From contig OX419756.1 of NCBI GenBank assembly GCA_948567375.1, positions 24,530,552 through 24,594,551 on the forward strand: a stretch of 64,000 nt of DNA. Direction: 5' to 3'. Each line of letters begins with the position of its first letter. The stretch's first letter is position 1. This DNA is from Lunularia cruciata. Lineage: Eukaryota > Streptophyta > Marchantiopsida > Lunulariales > Lunulariaceae. The notes beneath the pieces were generated by a model. That model ran no database searches, had not been told where the DNA came from, and worked only from the letters and a program-made list of their open reading frames with translations. Below are positions 30,282 through 41,788 of this stretch, one piece after another. The position numbers were made by a program, and so were the translations under genes.

Positions 30282-31892
30282 AGTGGTTTTCAGACCAAAT
30301 CTGAAATATGTGTGCTTGATGGATAAGTGCCTAGGCCAAATGGCTCAATGAAAGAATCTAAATTTTGCAGAAGAGGATGCCTTGAGGTTTTAATAAAGTG
30401 TGAAAAATTTCATAAGACGGTGTCACGAGGAATCGTTGGTCTCGATAGTGCACTAGGCACCTAACTGCTCGTGCTTAGAGTGCTTTGTTATCAAAGGTTC
30501 TAGCTTTCTGTAACCAGGCCCCTATTGTTTTTTCTCTTGCCAATCTCCTTCCTGATGGAGCAGCCTGGACATGACTTTTCCTGAGTGTAGGTTCCTCTTA
30601 AGGGTTTTCTCATGTTGGCTTTGATTGGAGATTCTTGATCTTTAGATTTGCTAACTAATGCCCAAGTTTGTTATCATTGGATTTGAATGTAATGGGATAG
30701 TGGTGGGTTTTGCGTAACGAGTCACAAGCCCATGCCCAGTTCAGATCACCGACCAGGCCAGTGTCAAGACCTGCCTATATAGCATGACTATGAGCTCCAA
30801 GAATGGGGTCCTCTCCTTGACTTTCACAGACCAATATATCCACATTTAATCATGAGAACCCGTGTATACATCACAACACCAAGCCTTACAATGTACAATC
30901 TTGGGGAGAACTAATCAGCTCCAAACCAAACAATGATCACACCAAAGTTTTAACTGCCCAAACACATAACAGATGAAATGAATTTGGCCATGTTAAACAT
31001 TATTTCTTACAGCCCATTGTCTTCATGTTTTGCTGCCATTGTTTCATGAATCTCTCCAGGTCCTCTCTCCTGGTCCGGCCAAATCACTTTGAGACTTCAC
31101 CTCTCTGTCTTGTCATAGCTCCCAAGCCACTTAAAAAAGTTCTCTCTTCTTGATGTTACAACACAAGCCACACCTCCTTCCAGCAAAATTTTCCCTCCTG
31201 CAGCTCTTCACAAACCCTTCTCTTGTCGCTACTTCTCTTCACTTTGAAATTGCATCCTTCCTTCTTCCTGCAAAATGCAATCTCTCTGTCCAACTTCCAA
31301 CCTCCTCTCTCCCTTACATTCAAAAATTTGTCTCTCTATCTTGTCTCACTGCTCAAGGCAAGCAAACCCTTTCAAAACTTTATCTTTTCTCTCTCACTGC
31401 TCACGGCAAACAAAGACCTGCAAACATCCCCTTGTGACCACTCTCAATGATCAAGCCAAACAGATCCCTGCAAAACATCCTCTTCTGGCCACTCTCACTG
31501 CTCAGGGCAAACCAAACCCTATGAAAATTCTCTTCTGTCCACTCTCACTGCTCAAGGCAAACAAACCCTTTCAAAACTTTCTCTTTTCTCTCTCACAACA
31601 CTTTCCTAGAAATCCACCTTCACTTTCTTGACCTCACCTTTGTGAGATTTGGTAACTTGTGCAGCAAAACCCTTCAGACCTACAAAATTCCTTCCTTGTT
31701 CTCCTTTTCCACTTCATGTCCACCTGTCCAAACCAAAACTAGAAAGTCTTCCTTTTCACTTCCTGTCCCTTCCTCAAAACAACCCCTCTCAAAACCCTTT
31801 TCTCTTTTGTTTCTTCATTACCCATCATTAAAATGCTCAAAGCTCATTGATCAAAGCAACAAAAAACATATTGAGTGTTTAGACTTATCTTA
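30282..31892 (+). other. No recognisable gene between E1 and the zinc-knuckle fragment
   Basis: About 1.6 kb without a supported coding region. Open frames at 31150-31630 are in Cys/Ser/Leu/Phe-rich, CT-rich DNA that includes a tandem repeat and look non-coding. The CT-rich stretch may be the leader of the element that carries the zinc knuckle downstream. Confidence 0.4.
31345..31592 (+). repeat. Degenerate tandem repeat, about 50-bp unit, five units
   Basis: The core TCTCACTGCTCAAGGCAAAC recurs in variants near 31345, 31395, 31443, 31493 and 31545, with CT-rich spacers such as CAAAACTTTCTCTTTTCTC. Confidence 0.65.
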
Positions 31893-32429
31893 AGAACATG
31901 GAGGATTCAAGAGTGGAAATTGAGGCTATGCAAGGTTTCCAAGGGTTTGAGGTGATTTTAGGGTGGATTTGAGGAAAAGAGAGTTTAGAATAGAAATTGA
32001 AGAGAGTGTTGAGAGGATCCAAAAATCTACAGAAGGAAAGAGTGAGTGTGGTACCCACATTTTTTGTTTTTTTTCAAAATAGAGAAGAAGAAGTGTATAG
32101 AGAAGTCGGATTGCGTCTATATGGCCAAAGAAGGCAAAGAAAAGAGTCTTCGGGATGAAACCCGAGGTAAAGTGGCTTTGGGTCATAAGGCAAAGTACTC
32201 GGATTTGCCCTGTCAGCATACAACCCGAAGTAAGGAGTCTTCGTATCGGGGGGAGCTCAACCCGAGGCAAAGACAGTGTACCTTTCTTCAGGGCGAGAAA
32301 TTCAAGAAGGGACCATTCAAAACCGGCGGCCCATACACGTGAAGTACAATTCACAGTGACAGGCGCATGCAAGAGGTGTGATTTCTTGGTAGAAACTCAA
32401 ATTGAAGAGAGACAAAGAAGGTGCAACTC

Positions 32430-32436
32430 TATAAAA
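32430..32436 (+). promoter_or_regulatory. TATA box of the LTR-internal gene (A9)
   Basis: TATAAAA, 27 bases before the ATG at 32457. Confidence 0.6.
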
Positions 32437-32456
32437 ATTGGGCTAATGACAAAGCA

Positions 32457-35039
32457 ATGTCAAGCAATTTTCCTTTGCTGTTGAGGAGTCGTCCTATAGG
32501 TGATCGTAGGAAGGGAAGTAGAGTTGAAGATGCGCTAGTGTGTAGAGGAGAATTTGAGAGAGTGAAACCGAGAGATAGTAAGGAAGTAGGAAAGATGGGA
32601 GGAGGAAAGAAGAACTCCGAATTTGCAGTGAGGAATCATGCAATTTGGAGGTTAGATGTGATTGCAAGAATCAAAGTCTTGAGCCAACTTTGGACCACAT
32701 TCTTGGTGTGGAATTGGAATGTAAGTTTTCCAAGTTTCATGACCGAGATAATCAAGAGTAAGTGTCTCGATGGCCCCGAGGAAGAGGGGAAGAGAGGAAA
32801 TCCGGCTTGCTGGATAAAGTCAGATTGGAGATTAGTGCTCGGAAGAGAGGCAGGCATGGAGCAGGGCCCCCACTTTCTTGGGGAAGGGAGAAGTAGCAGA
32901 AGAAACCCAAGAAGTGAGGGATGCTTTCTCTTTGAAGAGAACAAAGAATGGGTATAAGGTGAGAGTTACAAAGATCCAGTGAAGAGAGGGATCATGAGTG
33001 CTCTGATGGCAATCCTAAAGTCGGAGAGAACAACTTATGTGATGAAACACCAAGCGGTGTTCTTCCATAAGATGTTTGCAGGAGAACCTATCAACTAGGC
33101 GAGGTGCTTCCATGGAAGGACGAGATAAATGGTGTGGAATTTGCGGGATACGTCACCTCCACACTACATCATGCCGTTTGTAGCACATTTCTACCTCGGG
33201 TTGAATTTGCTCAATTTGGCGGAGCGCAGTAGAATGGTGTCTTACTTCCATCCCGACTTGAGAAGAGAAGTTGACGCGGAGGAGCAGCAATACATTCTTC
33301 AAATCCAAAGCACTGATGAGTACTACGCGAAGACGGGAAAGAGCGTGGAGATAGAAGTGAGTACTCCGAAGTCAAAGAAGCGGAGTTGACAAGGAGAAGC
33401 CAAAGATGTAGAGAAGACAAGACCTCAGAAGGTCAGGAGCGGAAACCTGAGGAAGGGCATAGTGGTGATTGCGTCATCAGAAGAAGACTCGGAAGGCAAA
33501 GCTGAGTGCAAGGCCAAAGACTCGGAACACAAGGAAGAACCGGAGCTCACGCTGCAAAGTGGAGATACAAGTAGCAATAGTGATGAAGGTGAAGAGATGA
33601 CGTCGGTGCCTACTTTGGAAGAAGAAGAAGAAGAAGTTTGGGTGGAGCTCGAGCAAGAAAATAATGCGAAGTTGGAGGACGAGGTACTCGAGCCAGAGGA
33701 GAAGAAGTTTATGATTCAGAGAGGAGTTTGGTCAAGATGCAAGGTGAAGTGTGAAGTGGGTCCGAGTAAGGCAAGGGAAGAAGCAAATGCTAGCTCGAGA
33801 AGTGAAGCGTCTATTCCGATACAACGATTGCAGAGAAGAAGGCAAGTATCGGGAGAAGAAGAGGTAAGGAAGGAGATTTCTACGCAAGTGGAAGTATGTG
33901 CGAGTGATGGAGTGGAGTACCTACGAGAAATTGTGTGCCCATTGTTGGTGAAGTTGGAGCACAAGAAGAAGGAGATGCAGTCGACCTATCTGGAGGTGAA
34001 GATTGTGTTGCAGGTATTGGCGAGATTGGAAGAAGAGAACTCGGAGTTGAAGAAGAGTATAACCCGAGGTGAGGAAGAAAGGGAAGTACTGCAAGAGGAG
34101 GCAGTATTACAGAATCAAGTTATTGAGGACTTGAAGAGAGAAGCGAGGTATCGAGAAGAACTTGTGAAGAAGAGTGACATAGCAATGGAGAGACAGGTAG
34201 TAGAGTATGAAATCTTGAAGCAGCAGTTTGCAGATTCCAGACTAGAAATTATCCATGCTATGGCAAGGGTAGCAGAAAAGGAGCAAGAACTTGATAGAGT
34301 GATGGAGAGTGTAGAAGAGAAGAAGCAACTGTGGCAACGGGAGTTGACAGTGAGATATAAGGAAGAAGAATGATTACAAGAGTTACTTCGTAATCAGGAG
34401 GAGAAGATTGTGCAGAAGGAGAAGGAGAAAGAAACTATGAAAGCCGAGTTTGAGGCAGAGTTAGCAATGTACAAGGAAGATTGGCTTGCAAATCGGGAGC
34501 GTGAAAGGAATATGCGATTGGAGCCATTGAAGGAGATCGTAATCAGGATGAATGCAATGTTGAGTATAGAAGCCAGTATTCATATTGAAGAGACGAGGCT
34601 GCATGAGTTGAAGTTGTTGGTGCAAGAGACAAGGAGGAGATATGCGAAGGAATGAGACTTGAATGCTTTGTTAATTAGTCTTAGGACTCGGGTAGATAGG
34701 AAGATATTGGAAGTCAAAGACAATATCACGATTAGATTAGATCTAGTGAAATTAGAGATAGATAAACTTCAGAAAGATGTAAGAGCCAAACCTGAAGTAG
34801 ATGAAGTAGGAGTACTGATGGCTTCGAAGTTACCATTGGAGACATTAGAGAAGAATGGGTCAGCAGATAAAGAGTAAGATAGATTACCCACTAGTGAAAT
34901 TTCAGATCAAGAAAGAGAATTGTTAGATCTGGTAGAGGATGTAGGAATCATGAAACCCAATGACAGAGCGGTAGGAAGTACAGTTACTTCGGGTTCGGGT
35001 TTGAAAGCCGAAGAAGAGGTAGACATCGGATTGGATTAA
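32457..35039 (+). pseudogene. Family A LTR-borne coiled-coil protein, A9 copy (861-codon span)
   Basis: MSSNFPLLLRSRPIGDRR opens it and VDIGLD with TAA (35037-35039) closes it. The longest open run is the linker and coiled coil at 33462-34373 (303 residues): acidic EEEEEEVWVELEQE, basic VQRG-like motif as IQRGVWSRCKVK, PIQRLQRRRQVSG, then heptads such as ARLEEENSELKKSI and VIEDLKREARYREEL. The N-terminal half is shifted by a small insertion near 32870, and TAG/TGA stops occur near 33098 and 33388. The frame is restored in the middle, so much of the protein is readable. Confidence 0.75.
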
Positions 35040-35153
35040 TAACCAATTTGATATTTGAATAGGCACATATGAAGAGGTGCATTGTCATGAATCTGCAAGT
35101 TTGTAGAGTCATTAGGAAGAGATGCATTAGGAAGATAACTGTTGATTGCTTCA

Positions 35154-35162
35154 CTATTTAAG
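35154..35162 (+). promoter_or_regulatory. Second TATA-like element in the 3' part of A9
   Basis: CTATTTAAG, about 115 bases past the gene stop and about 670 bases before the LTR end. It is conserved in position in A3, A4 and A10. Confidence 0.4.
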
Positions 35163-37044
35163 AGTGGCATTCGCAGTCTTATGTTGTTCAGTGCTCATAA
35201 TTCTGAGAATAGATAAAGAAAAATGTTGTGAAGTAGTGCTCGTTGCTTGAGCTTGATTTCAAGTATCAACTTTGTGTTTGTAATTGTGAGTGTGTGGAGA
35301 AATTTGAAGTGCAAGTCAGTGTGCTTGTTGGATGTTGGATTCCATAGCCTTGATCTTCATTCTATGTGTTTGATCCTGAGGGAAATGCAATCAAAGCAAT
35401 GCCTTGACACATTTGAGAGGAATTGTAGTGTTGGTAGTATTCTGCATTTGTGAGTGCAGTGCAAAGTTAATGTGAAGGAATTTTGATCAAGGAAGTTGTG
35501 CCTTCAGTGGAGGGGTGGAACACAATTCTGAGGCGAAGTCATTTTGTAGTGAAGTGTCGTTTTGGGAGAGCCTGAATCATCACAATCAAGATTGTCTGGA
35601 AAGAATTGATGGAATTGTGATTAAGGAGTGTTAATTTGTGACAAGACTGCGAATCAGTGCTTGATACTCTCTTTTGGGTGTGGTTTCTACCTGAGAGATT
35701 AAAGACACAACCAAGAAGAACTACATGTTACTATTTGACTTTGTATTTGACCAATTTTGACTTGTATCTCTACGGGAACAAACTTTACTTACCCGACTAC
35801 CGCAAAAGTGATATTTTCCGGGTTGTCATAGTGAGTCTAAGTGCTTTTTATGTGGAGAGAAGGGACATAAGGCAAGTTCATATCCATTGACCTTTAAGAG
35901 CAAGAGATTGAGAGAAATGAGAAGCTTACTTGATTTGGGTTTGCATGTTGGATCTTCTTCACCAAGATTGGGAGGGAGAAGATCTAAGACCAAGTCATGT
36001 GAGGTTTGTGGAGTGGAAGGAACTCCAAAAGTACATGAGTAGAGTAGAGTAAAAGTACTTTTGGAGACTTTGGTGAAGGATCTTGGAGAGAGTCTTAGTA
36101 TAACTACAAAAATACTACCACCTTCATCATCTAGTTCTCAAGATTAGTGATGAAGATAATCTTTCAACTCATGGATAAACTATCCATGAAGGTTTGATTA
36201 ATATGCACTCTAGGATTTGATGTTGCTATAGAAATCTTGGAGCAAACTGAACCTTTTGTGTTCTCTAGGATGGATTACTCTCAAATGGTATTAGGCATGT
36301 ACATACTCTATTAGTTATACAATGAGAAATAAAAGATTGAGAGAAAAGAAAGACAATGAAGGGTTAAGATGGAGAAACTTCCAATTTTCTTTAGCAAGGA
36401 TGGAAAAGATGTGGAGGTTTTTGTGGGAGATTTCAAGAGAGCTTGAAGTCTCTCTCAAAAAGAGGAGGAAGAATGTGTGGGTCTCATTACTATTAGATTT
36501 CTTTGACGATGTAGCACTTACATGGTATGAATCAAAATACCAAAAGACAGAGAGGAGGGATGGGCAAGAAGAGTCTTGGGACAGTTTGACTTCAGCACTC
36601 ATTGAGAACTTTTTTCTAGATGAGAGTTATCAGAGATTGATGAGTGAAGTGTGGTACCCTTTTTTTTGTTTTGAGTTGGTCTAAGGGGTTTTTCAAGAAA
36701 GAAGTGTACAGTTGAAAGGGAATTGAGCACAAAGGATGAAAATAAGAAGAAGATTCATGTTTTTGTATCAACCCAAAGAAAATTACCTTGGATCAGTACT
36801 GGTCAGTACTTGGATTGGATCTTTTAGGTTTCAACCTGAAGTAAGGATACTTTGCCGCAGGGTGATCAACTTGATGCAAAGACAATGTAAAAGCTTTCCT
36901 TTGGGATTGGAAATTCAAGATTGTACCACACACAAAATAGCTAAGGCACAAGCTAGAGAAATATACCATGATAGGAGAAGTGCATGCAAAAGGTGTGATT
37001 TCTTGGTAGACAAGCATTCAAAGAATGGCTGAGAAATGTTGGAC

Positions 37045-37050
37045 TATAAA
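37045..37050 (+). promoter_or_regulatory. TATA box of the LTR-internal gene (A10)
   Basis: TATAAA, 34 bases before the ATG at 37079. Confidence 0.45.
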
Positions 37051-37078
37051 GTCAGGTTTTGAATCAAGAAGGAGATGA

Positions 37079-39628
37079 ATGACAAGTGAATTTCCTTTGC
37101 CTTTGCAAAGTTGTCCTAAGGGAGACCAAGGAGAGGAGTGGTAGTGAGTGAAGTTTTTTTGAATCCAAAGGGATTCAGAATTTCACGCCTAGGGGATGAG
37201 AGAATTGAGTTTCAAAAGTGTAGCACAAAGGAGAGTAGAATGAAAGGAATGAAGAAGTGCCCTACACTGGCAATGAGAAACCCAATGATTAGGAAGTAAG
37301 CTGTTATGGCCCGCATCAAAGTTCTTGGTAAACTTTGTATTTTTTCCTTGCATGGAATTGGGACTTGAGCTTTCCCAATTTCATGGTAGAGATTGCGGCC
37401 AATAAGTGTGTAGATGGGCCAGCAATGGTAGGGAAAAGAGGCAATCTGGCTTGATGGACAGAGTTGGATTGGAGAATGGTGTTAGGAAGAGAGAGTGGGG
37501 AAGAGCATGGAGCTACATTCTTGGGGAAAGGAGAAGTTACATAAGAAACCCAAAAAGTAAAAAAAAAATTCACCTCAAAGCATACAAAGAATAGATATGA
37601 GGTGGAGACCTATCGGGACCTAGTGCAGAGAAGTATCATAAGTGCAATGATGGCATTGTTTGAATCTGAGCGCACCACCTACATTACAAAGCAGCAGGCG
37701 GTTTTCTTCCATAAGATGTTTGCAAGAGAGCCGATTAATTGGGCAAAGTGTTTTTATCAAAGAATGCAAAAAATGGTGTTGAATTAAAGGAGTTTGACAC
37801 CATCACATTGCTTCATTCCTTTTTGCAATGCACTTTTACCTTGGGTTGCACTTGTGGAGTAGCAATGAGAAGAAGAAGGTGGTGTCTCACTTTTGTCTTG
37901 ATCTGCGTCAAGAAGCCAGTGATGTGGATGACAATATATCTTGCAGTTGAGAAGCAATGACGACCACTATGCAAGAATGGGACAAAATAGAAAGATATAT
38001 GTACCCCTGCCAAGAAAGAAGAAGAGGAGCTGACCTGAGGTGGAGAGCCCTCCAATATAGCCTCGTAATTTAAGAAGGATTGGGTAGAGGGAAGAAAAGC
38101 AAATCCAGAATATTGCACCGGAAGAGGAGGTCAAATTGGAAGGAGAAGCGGAGTCTGCATTAGAGGGGTTGGAGGAAGGAGAAGTAGAGTTAACCTTGCA
38201 AAGTGAAGAATCCAGCAAGGAGAGAGGATTAAGTTGAGGTGCAAAAAGATCAAGAGAAGGTGACTTCCCTGCAAGAAATTGAGCAGTAAGAAGAAGGAGA
38301 GAGGACTGTGGTTGAGTTGGTGATAGAAGGAGAAGAAGAAATGGTGGTCAAGCCAAGAAAAGACTTGCAAGAAGGAGAAAGTTCAAAGGTGGCACATCAC
38401 ATCATCAATTTGGATGACAATGAATTTTGGAGGATGATATATTGTTGAAAATACAAAGATCCCAACTTTGTAGTAAAGCGTTGGATTCAGAAGGGAAGAG
38501 GAAGAAGGGTGTGAAGGAGTAGAGAACCTTTGAGATGTTGCATGTTTGTTGTTGTTGTAGATGGAGAAGGAGGAGGAGGAGATGTAGAGTAAGCATTCCA
38601 AGGTAACAAATGTATTGCATGTGTTAGAGAAATTAGAATCTGAGAATCTGAATTTGAACGAGTGTAATGACCAGAGGAGAGGAAGAAAGAGAATTGTTGC
38701 AGGTAGATGCAACATTGCAAAGGAAGATTAATGAAAATCTGCAAGAGAAATTCAAAATGCAAGGAAGAGAGTTAGTAGTGAAAGTGAAGGAAGTCACACA
38801 GAAGAGACTTCAAGTAGAAAATTTACAAGCCAAGGTAAAGTTAGAGCAAGCCAATAGAAGGGAGTTGGTTGAAGCTAAGAAGGAGGAGCTTGATGCATTC
38901 CGACAAAAAGTAGAAGAGAAGACAATAACCTGGCAACAGGAATTAACCAAGCGCCATCAAGAGGAAGGGAGGTTGAGAGATCTGGTGAAAATATAAGAGG
39001 CAAAGATTGACCACTATGTGAAGGAGTTACAAGATCACACAGCAGAGTATGAAAAGGAATTGGAAATAAGTAGAGTTGTGATGGAGGAGGAGGGACAGAA
39101 GAAGCAGTCAAAAAAATCTGTTGAAGGAGCAATTGTGGAGATGAGGTGAGGTTAACCATTGAAGCCGAAGTAAGAATGGAGAATCAAGGCTACATGAGTT
39201 ACAAATGCTTGTGCATGAGATGAGGCATAAGAATGGGAAGGACAAGGACTTGAATGCCTTGTTAATCAGTCTTAGAACTCTGATAGATAGAAATATGTTA
39301 GATGTAGAGAATAATATTTTTATTAGGTTAATTTTGGTTAAATTGGAATTAAATAATCTTTAGAGTACTGTATATGTTAGACCCAAAGTAAGAGAGGTAG
39401 GAGTGTGGGTGTCTTACAATTTTTCATTTGAGACTTTAGAGAAGATGCAAGATAGGGTTGCAAGATAAAGATGTAGATAGATTACCCATGCTATTAATTC
39501 CAGATTAGTGTGAAGACATGTTAGAATTTGTAGAAGACATAGTAGTTGTAGAACCCAAAGTACATGAGGTGAAGGGACTTTCTTTGGGTTTGGAAGCCGG
39601 AGTAGAAGTAGACCTCGGATTGGATTAG
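37079..39628 (+). pseudogene. Family A LTR-borne coiled-coil protein, A10 copy (850-codon span)
   Basis: MTSEFPLPLQSC opens it and VDLGLD with TAG (39626-39628) closes it; the span is a multiple of three. Conserved blocks: ELDWRMVLGRESGEEHGA (about 37467), ETYRDLVQRSIISAMMALF (37602-37660), ERTTYITKQQAVFFHKMFAR and EPINWAKCF (to about 37755). Coiled coil includes 38667-38996 with LQVENLQAKVKLEQANRREL. Many frameshifts. Amino-acid blocks stay close to A2 although much of the DNA has diverged. Confidence 0.65.
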
Positions 39629-39741
39629 GAGCAGTTTTGAGATAGGAAGAGGCAAATATGAAGGGGTGTGTTTGGATATGCAGGTTGGTAGAGTTGTTAG
39701 GAATCCGTTTAGGAAGTTAGATAACTATTGAAGGGCTTTTC

Positions 39742-39752
39742 CTATTTAAAGG
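39742..39752 (+). promoter_or_regulatory. Second TATA-like element in the 3' part of A10
   Basis: CTATTTAAAGG, about 115 bases past the gene stop. Confidence 0.4.
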
Positions 39753-40900
39753 AAGCATTTGCAATGTGTTGTTGTTTAGTGTTCATTATTCTTGAGAATA
39801 GATAAAGAAAAGTGTTGATCTCAATGCTCATTGCTTGAGCTTAGTTCTATGTATCAATTCTGTGGGTGTGTTTGTGAGTGTTGGGAGAAATTCAAAGTGC
39901 AATTATGAGTGTTAGATGTTGGATTCTACATTGCTGATTCTATTCTGTGTGTTTGATCCTGAGTGGATAGCAATCAAACTAGTGCCTTGACAAATTGGAG
40001 AGGAATCTTAGTATTGGAAGTATTCTATAGTTGTGAGTGTAGCACTAAGTTGATGTGAAGCAATTTTTCTCAAGGAAGTTGTGCCTTCATTGGAGGGATG
40101 GAACACAATTCTAAGGCAAAGTTGTTTTGCAGTGAAGTAGCCATTTTTTCAAGAATTTAAATCATCACAATCAAGATTTGCTTCGATAGAATTTGATGGA
40201 GTTATGATTATGCAGCATTAATCCATGACGAGACTGAGAGTTAGTGCTTGTTACTCTCTTCTAGGTGTGGTTTCTACCCAAGAGATTAAAGCAAAACTCA
40301 AGAAGAATTGTTTGTTATTGTTTGATTTTGTATTTGAATATTTATAACTTGTATCTATGCATGAATGAACTTTACTTACCCGCAAAAGTGATATTTGCCA
40401 GGTTAACACATGAGGTTACCTTCCTCAAAAAAGGAGATGGAGAGAAAGTGGAAGTCTATGTAGAAAGAGTGGAGAAGTTGGAATCCAGATTTTTCATAGT
40501 GTTGAGGAAGGGTGGGGATGATATGGAGACAACTATGATTGGCATAGGGACTATGCTCACCAAGAATTTTGTGGGAGGGTTGAGACTACAAATTAGAAGT
40601 AAGGTGAGATATGAGAAACCTTCTTCCAAGGTTGAAGCTATCAAGATTGCAATTTGTATGGAGAGGAGTTTGGAAGGGGATGATAGTGATTTGGTGGTGA
40701 AGGAGGTTGTACATCTTCCTCAATGCTACAAGTATGGTGTCACAAGGCTAACATCACAGTGGGTCAATTGATTGCTTTGAATCCTACCTTGAGAAAGGAG
40801 CTTAGAGGTGATTTGAGTTCTACTAGGAGTAAGAGGAAGTAGAAGGTAAAAGATCTAGTATCAATGAGGGTGGTGGATGCCAAACCAGCACCATCGGAGG

Positions 40901-41339
40901 CTTGAAACTATGCCTCCAAGATTGATGTGAGAGTGAAGGCTCACAACGTCAAAGATGAACTTGCTGATGGAAGATCAGTAGTGAATGCCATATCAAAAAG
41001 GTTGATGAAGTTGGGTATGATACCCTCTAGACCTTCAACATTTTTGGTGAGCATTGCAAACAAGCAACAAGTTCAACCAGTAGGTGTGATGGATAAAGTG
41101 GTAGTTTTTGTTATGGGAGTTCAAAATTTATGACTTTCCAAGTCTTGAAGGATTCAAGTTATGATTTGCTTCTTGGGAGGCCATGGTTGAAAGCAACATG
41201 CACAATTGATCAATGGCACAAAGGGTACTTGAGGGTTGGGCCATCAGACGATAGAGTTATAGTTCTTGCCTCTAACAACACCAACACTTCATATTTAGAT
41301 ACACCATCTTTTGATTATCAGGAATCAGATTCAAAATAA
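40901..41339 (+). pseudogene. Gypsy C retropepsin-like protease
   Basis: DELADGRSVVNAISKRLMKLG (near 40948-41010) aligns with the D-x-G active-site block, with Asp-Gly kept and the next residues altered. In a shifted frame, SSYDLLLGRPWLKAT (about 41153-41200) is the second conserved block. It would cut the Gag-Pol protein. Confidence 0.65.
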
Positions 41340-41377
41340 GGAGCTTCATGTATGGACACAAGCATGGAGAAGGAGAT

Positions 41378-41783
41378 TGTTAGAAACTACAATCCCAAGG
41401 ACTTCTCACAATAACACATCATAAAGCCCATTAAACATAAATCTAAGGACTAATAGGAAATAATGTGGTTCACTCCTATCCCAAAAGCTACCTCACGGCT
41501 GAAACAAGCTCACACTAGCCTTTGAACCTTTATTTCTCATTGCACATAGATATATATACACACAAACAGAGATAGTCCGACGAACATCATCCGACTGAAC
41601 TCCTGAATATTGACTTCATGACCATTGACCACTCAAGATATCTAGTCACTTTAATACTTAGCCTTAGCAATGACTGAACATATCTAGACAAGTGACTGTA
41701 CTTGTCCTCATTGCATGTTTCATCAATCAAGTTTGCTCTTGCTCTTGATCAGTCAAGTCATTGATAACAAGCCAAACATAATA
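41378..41783 (+). mobile_element. Copia-type solo LTR inside Gypsy C
   Basis: 406 bp starting TGTTAGAAACTAC and ending ACATAATA, with identical 5-bp target duplications GAGAT at 41373-41377 and 41784-41788. Removing it joins MEKEI to SMEEDEFESNS in frame. It contains a TATA-like run ATATATATACA near 41550. The start TGTTAG is typical of Copia LTRs; the last bases may be C to T changed from ACA. No coding part. Confidence 0.75.
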
Positions 41784-41788
41784 GAGAT

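Larger units (their letters stand above)
32047..35830 (+). mobile_element. Family A solo LTR, copy A9, complete
   Basis: 3784 bp, TGTGGTACCCACATTTTTTG to GGGTTGTCATA (last bases mutated from CACA). Target duplications GTGAG at 32042-32046 and 35831-35835 are identical. It sits in the zinc-knuckle reading frame. It is a solo LTR close in sequence to A1, A2 and A8. Confidence 0.9.
31893..36150 (+). pseudogene. Zinc-knuckle protein fragment, probably gag of another element (split by A9)
   Basis: The left piece (31893-32046) begins MEDSRVEIEAMQGFQ and ends in another frame as EGKSE; the right piece (35836 onward) continues SKCFLCGEKGHKASSY, a CCHC knuckle with Tyr for the last Cys. The join across the A9 insertion is in frame. 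Behind it come a Lys/Arg-rich segment and CEVCGVEGTPKVHE. It could be gag of a Gypsy element; no protease or RT in the same style follows directly, so assignment is open. Confidence 0.5.
36650..40410 (+). mobile_element. Family A solo LTR, copy A10 (diverged), complete
   Basis: 3761 bp, TGTGGTACCC to CAGGTTAACACA. Flanks TGAAG (36645-36649) and TGAGG (40411-40415) form a target duplication with one G/A difference. It sits in gag of Gypsy C. It is clearly older or from a different subfamily than A2/A8/A9. Confidence 0.85.
36317..40900 (+). pseudogene. Gypsy C gag (split by A10)
   Basis: The left piece has WVSLLLDFFDDVALTWYESK (36475-36534) and WDSLTSALIENFF...YQRLMSEV, the capsid helices of plant Gypsy gag. 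The right piece resumes in frame at 40411: TFLKKGDGEKVEVYVERVEK, then a possible knuckle remnant (LPQCYKYG, near 40730). Removing A10 and one target duplicate joins MSE to VTFLKK in frame. Frameshifts occur near 36400 and after 40770. Confidence 0.75.

Noticed and set aside
30282-30300. Primer site after the E1 LTR (AGTGGTTTTCAGACC)
   Set aside because: Needs an insertion and mismatches to fit tRNA-Met, and no element body follows.
31150-31631. Overlapping frames of 75-118 codons
   Set aside because: CT-rich DNA with a tandem repeat; composition is low complexity and no domain is seen.
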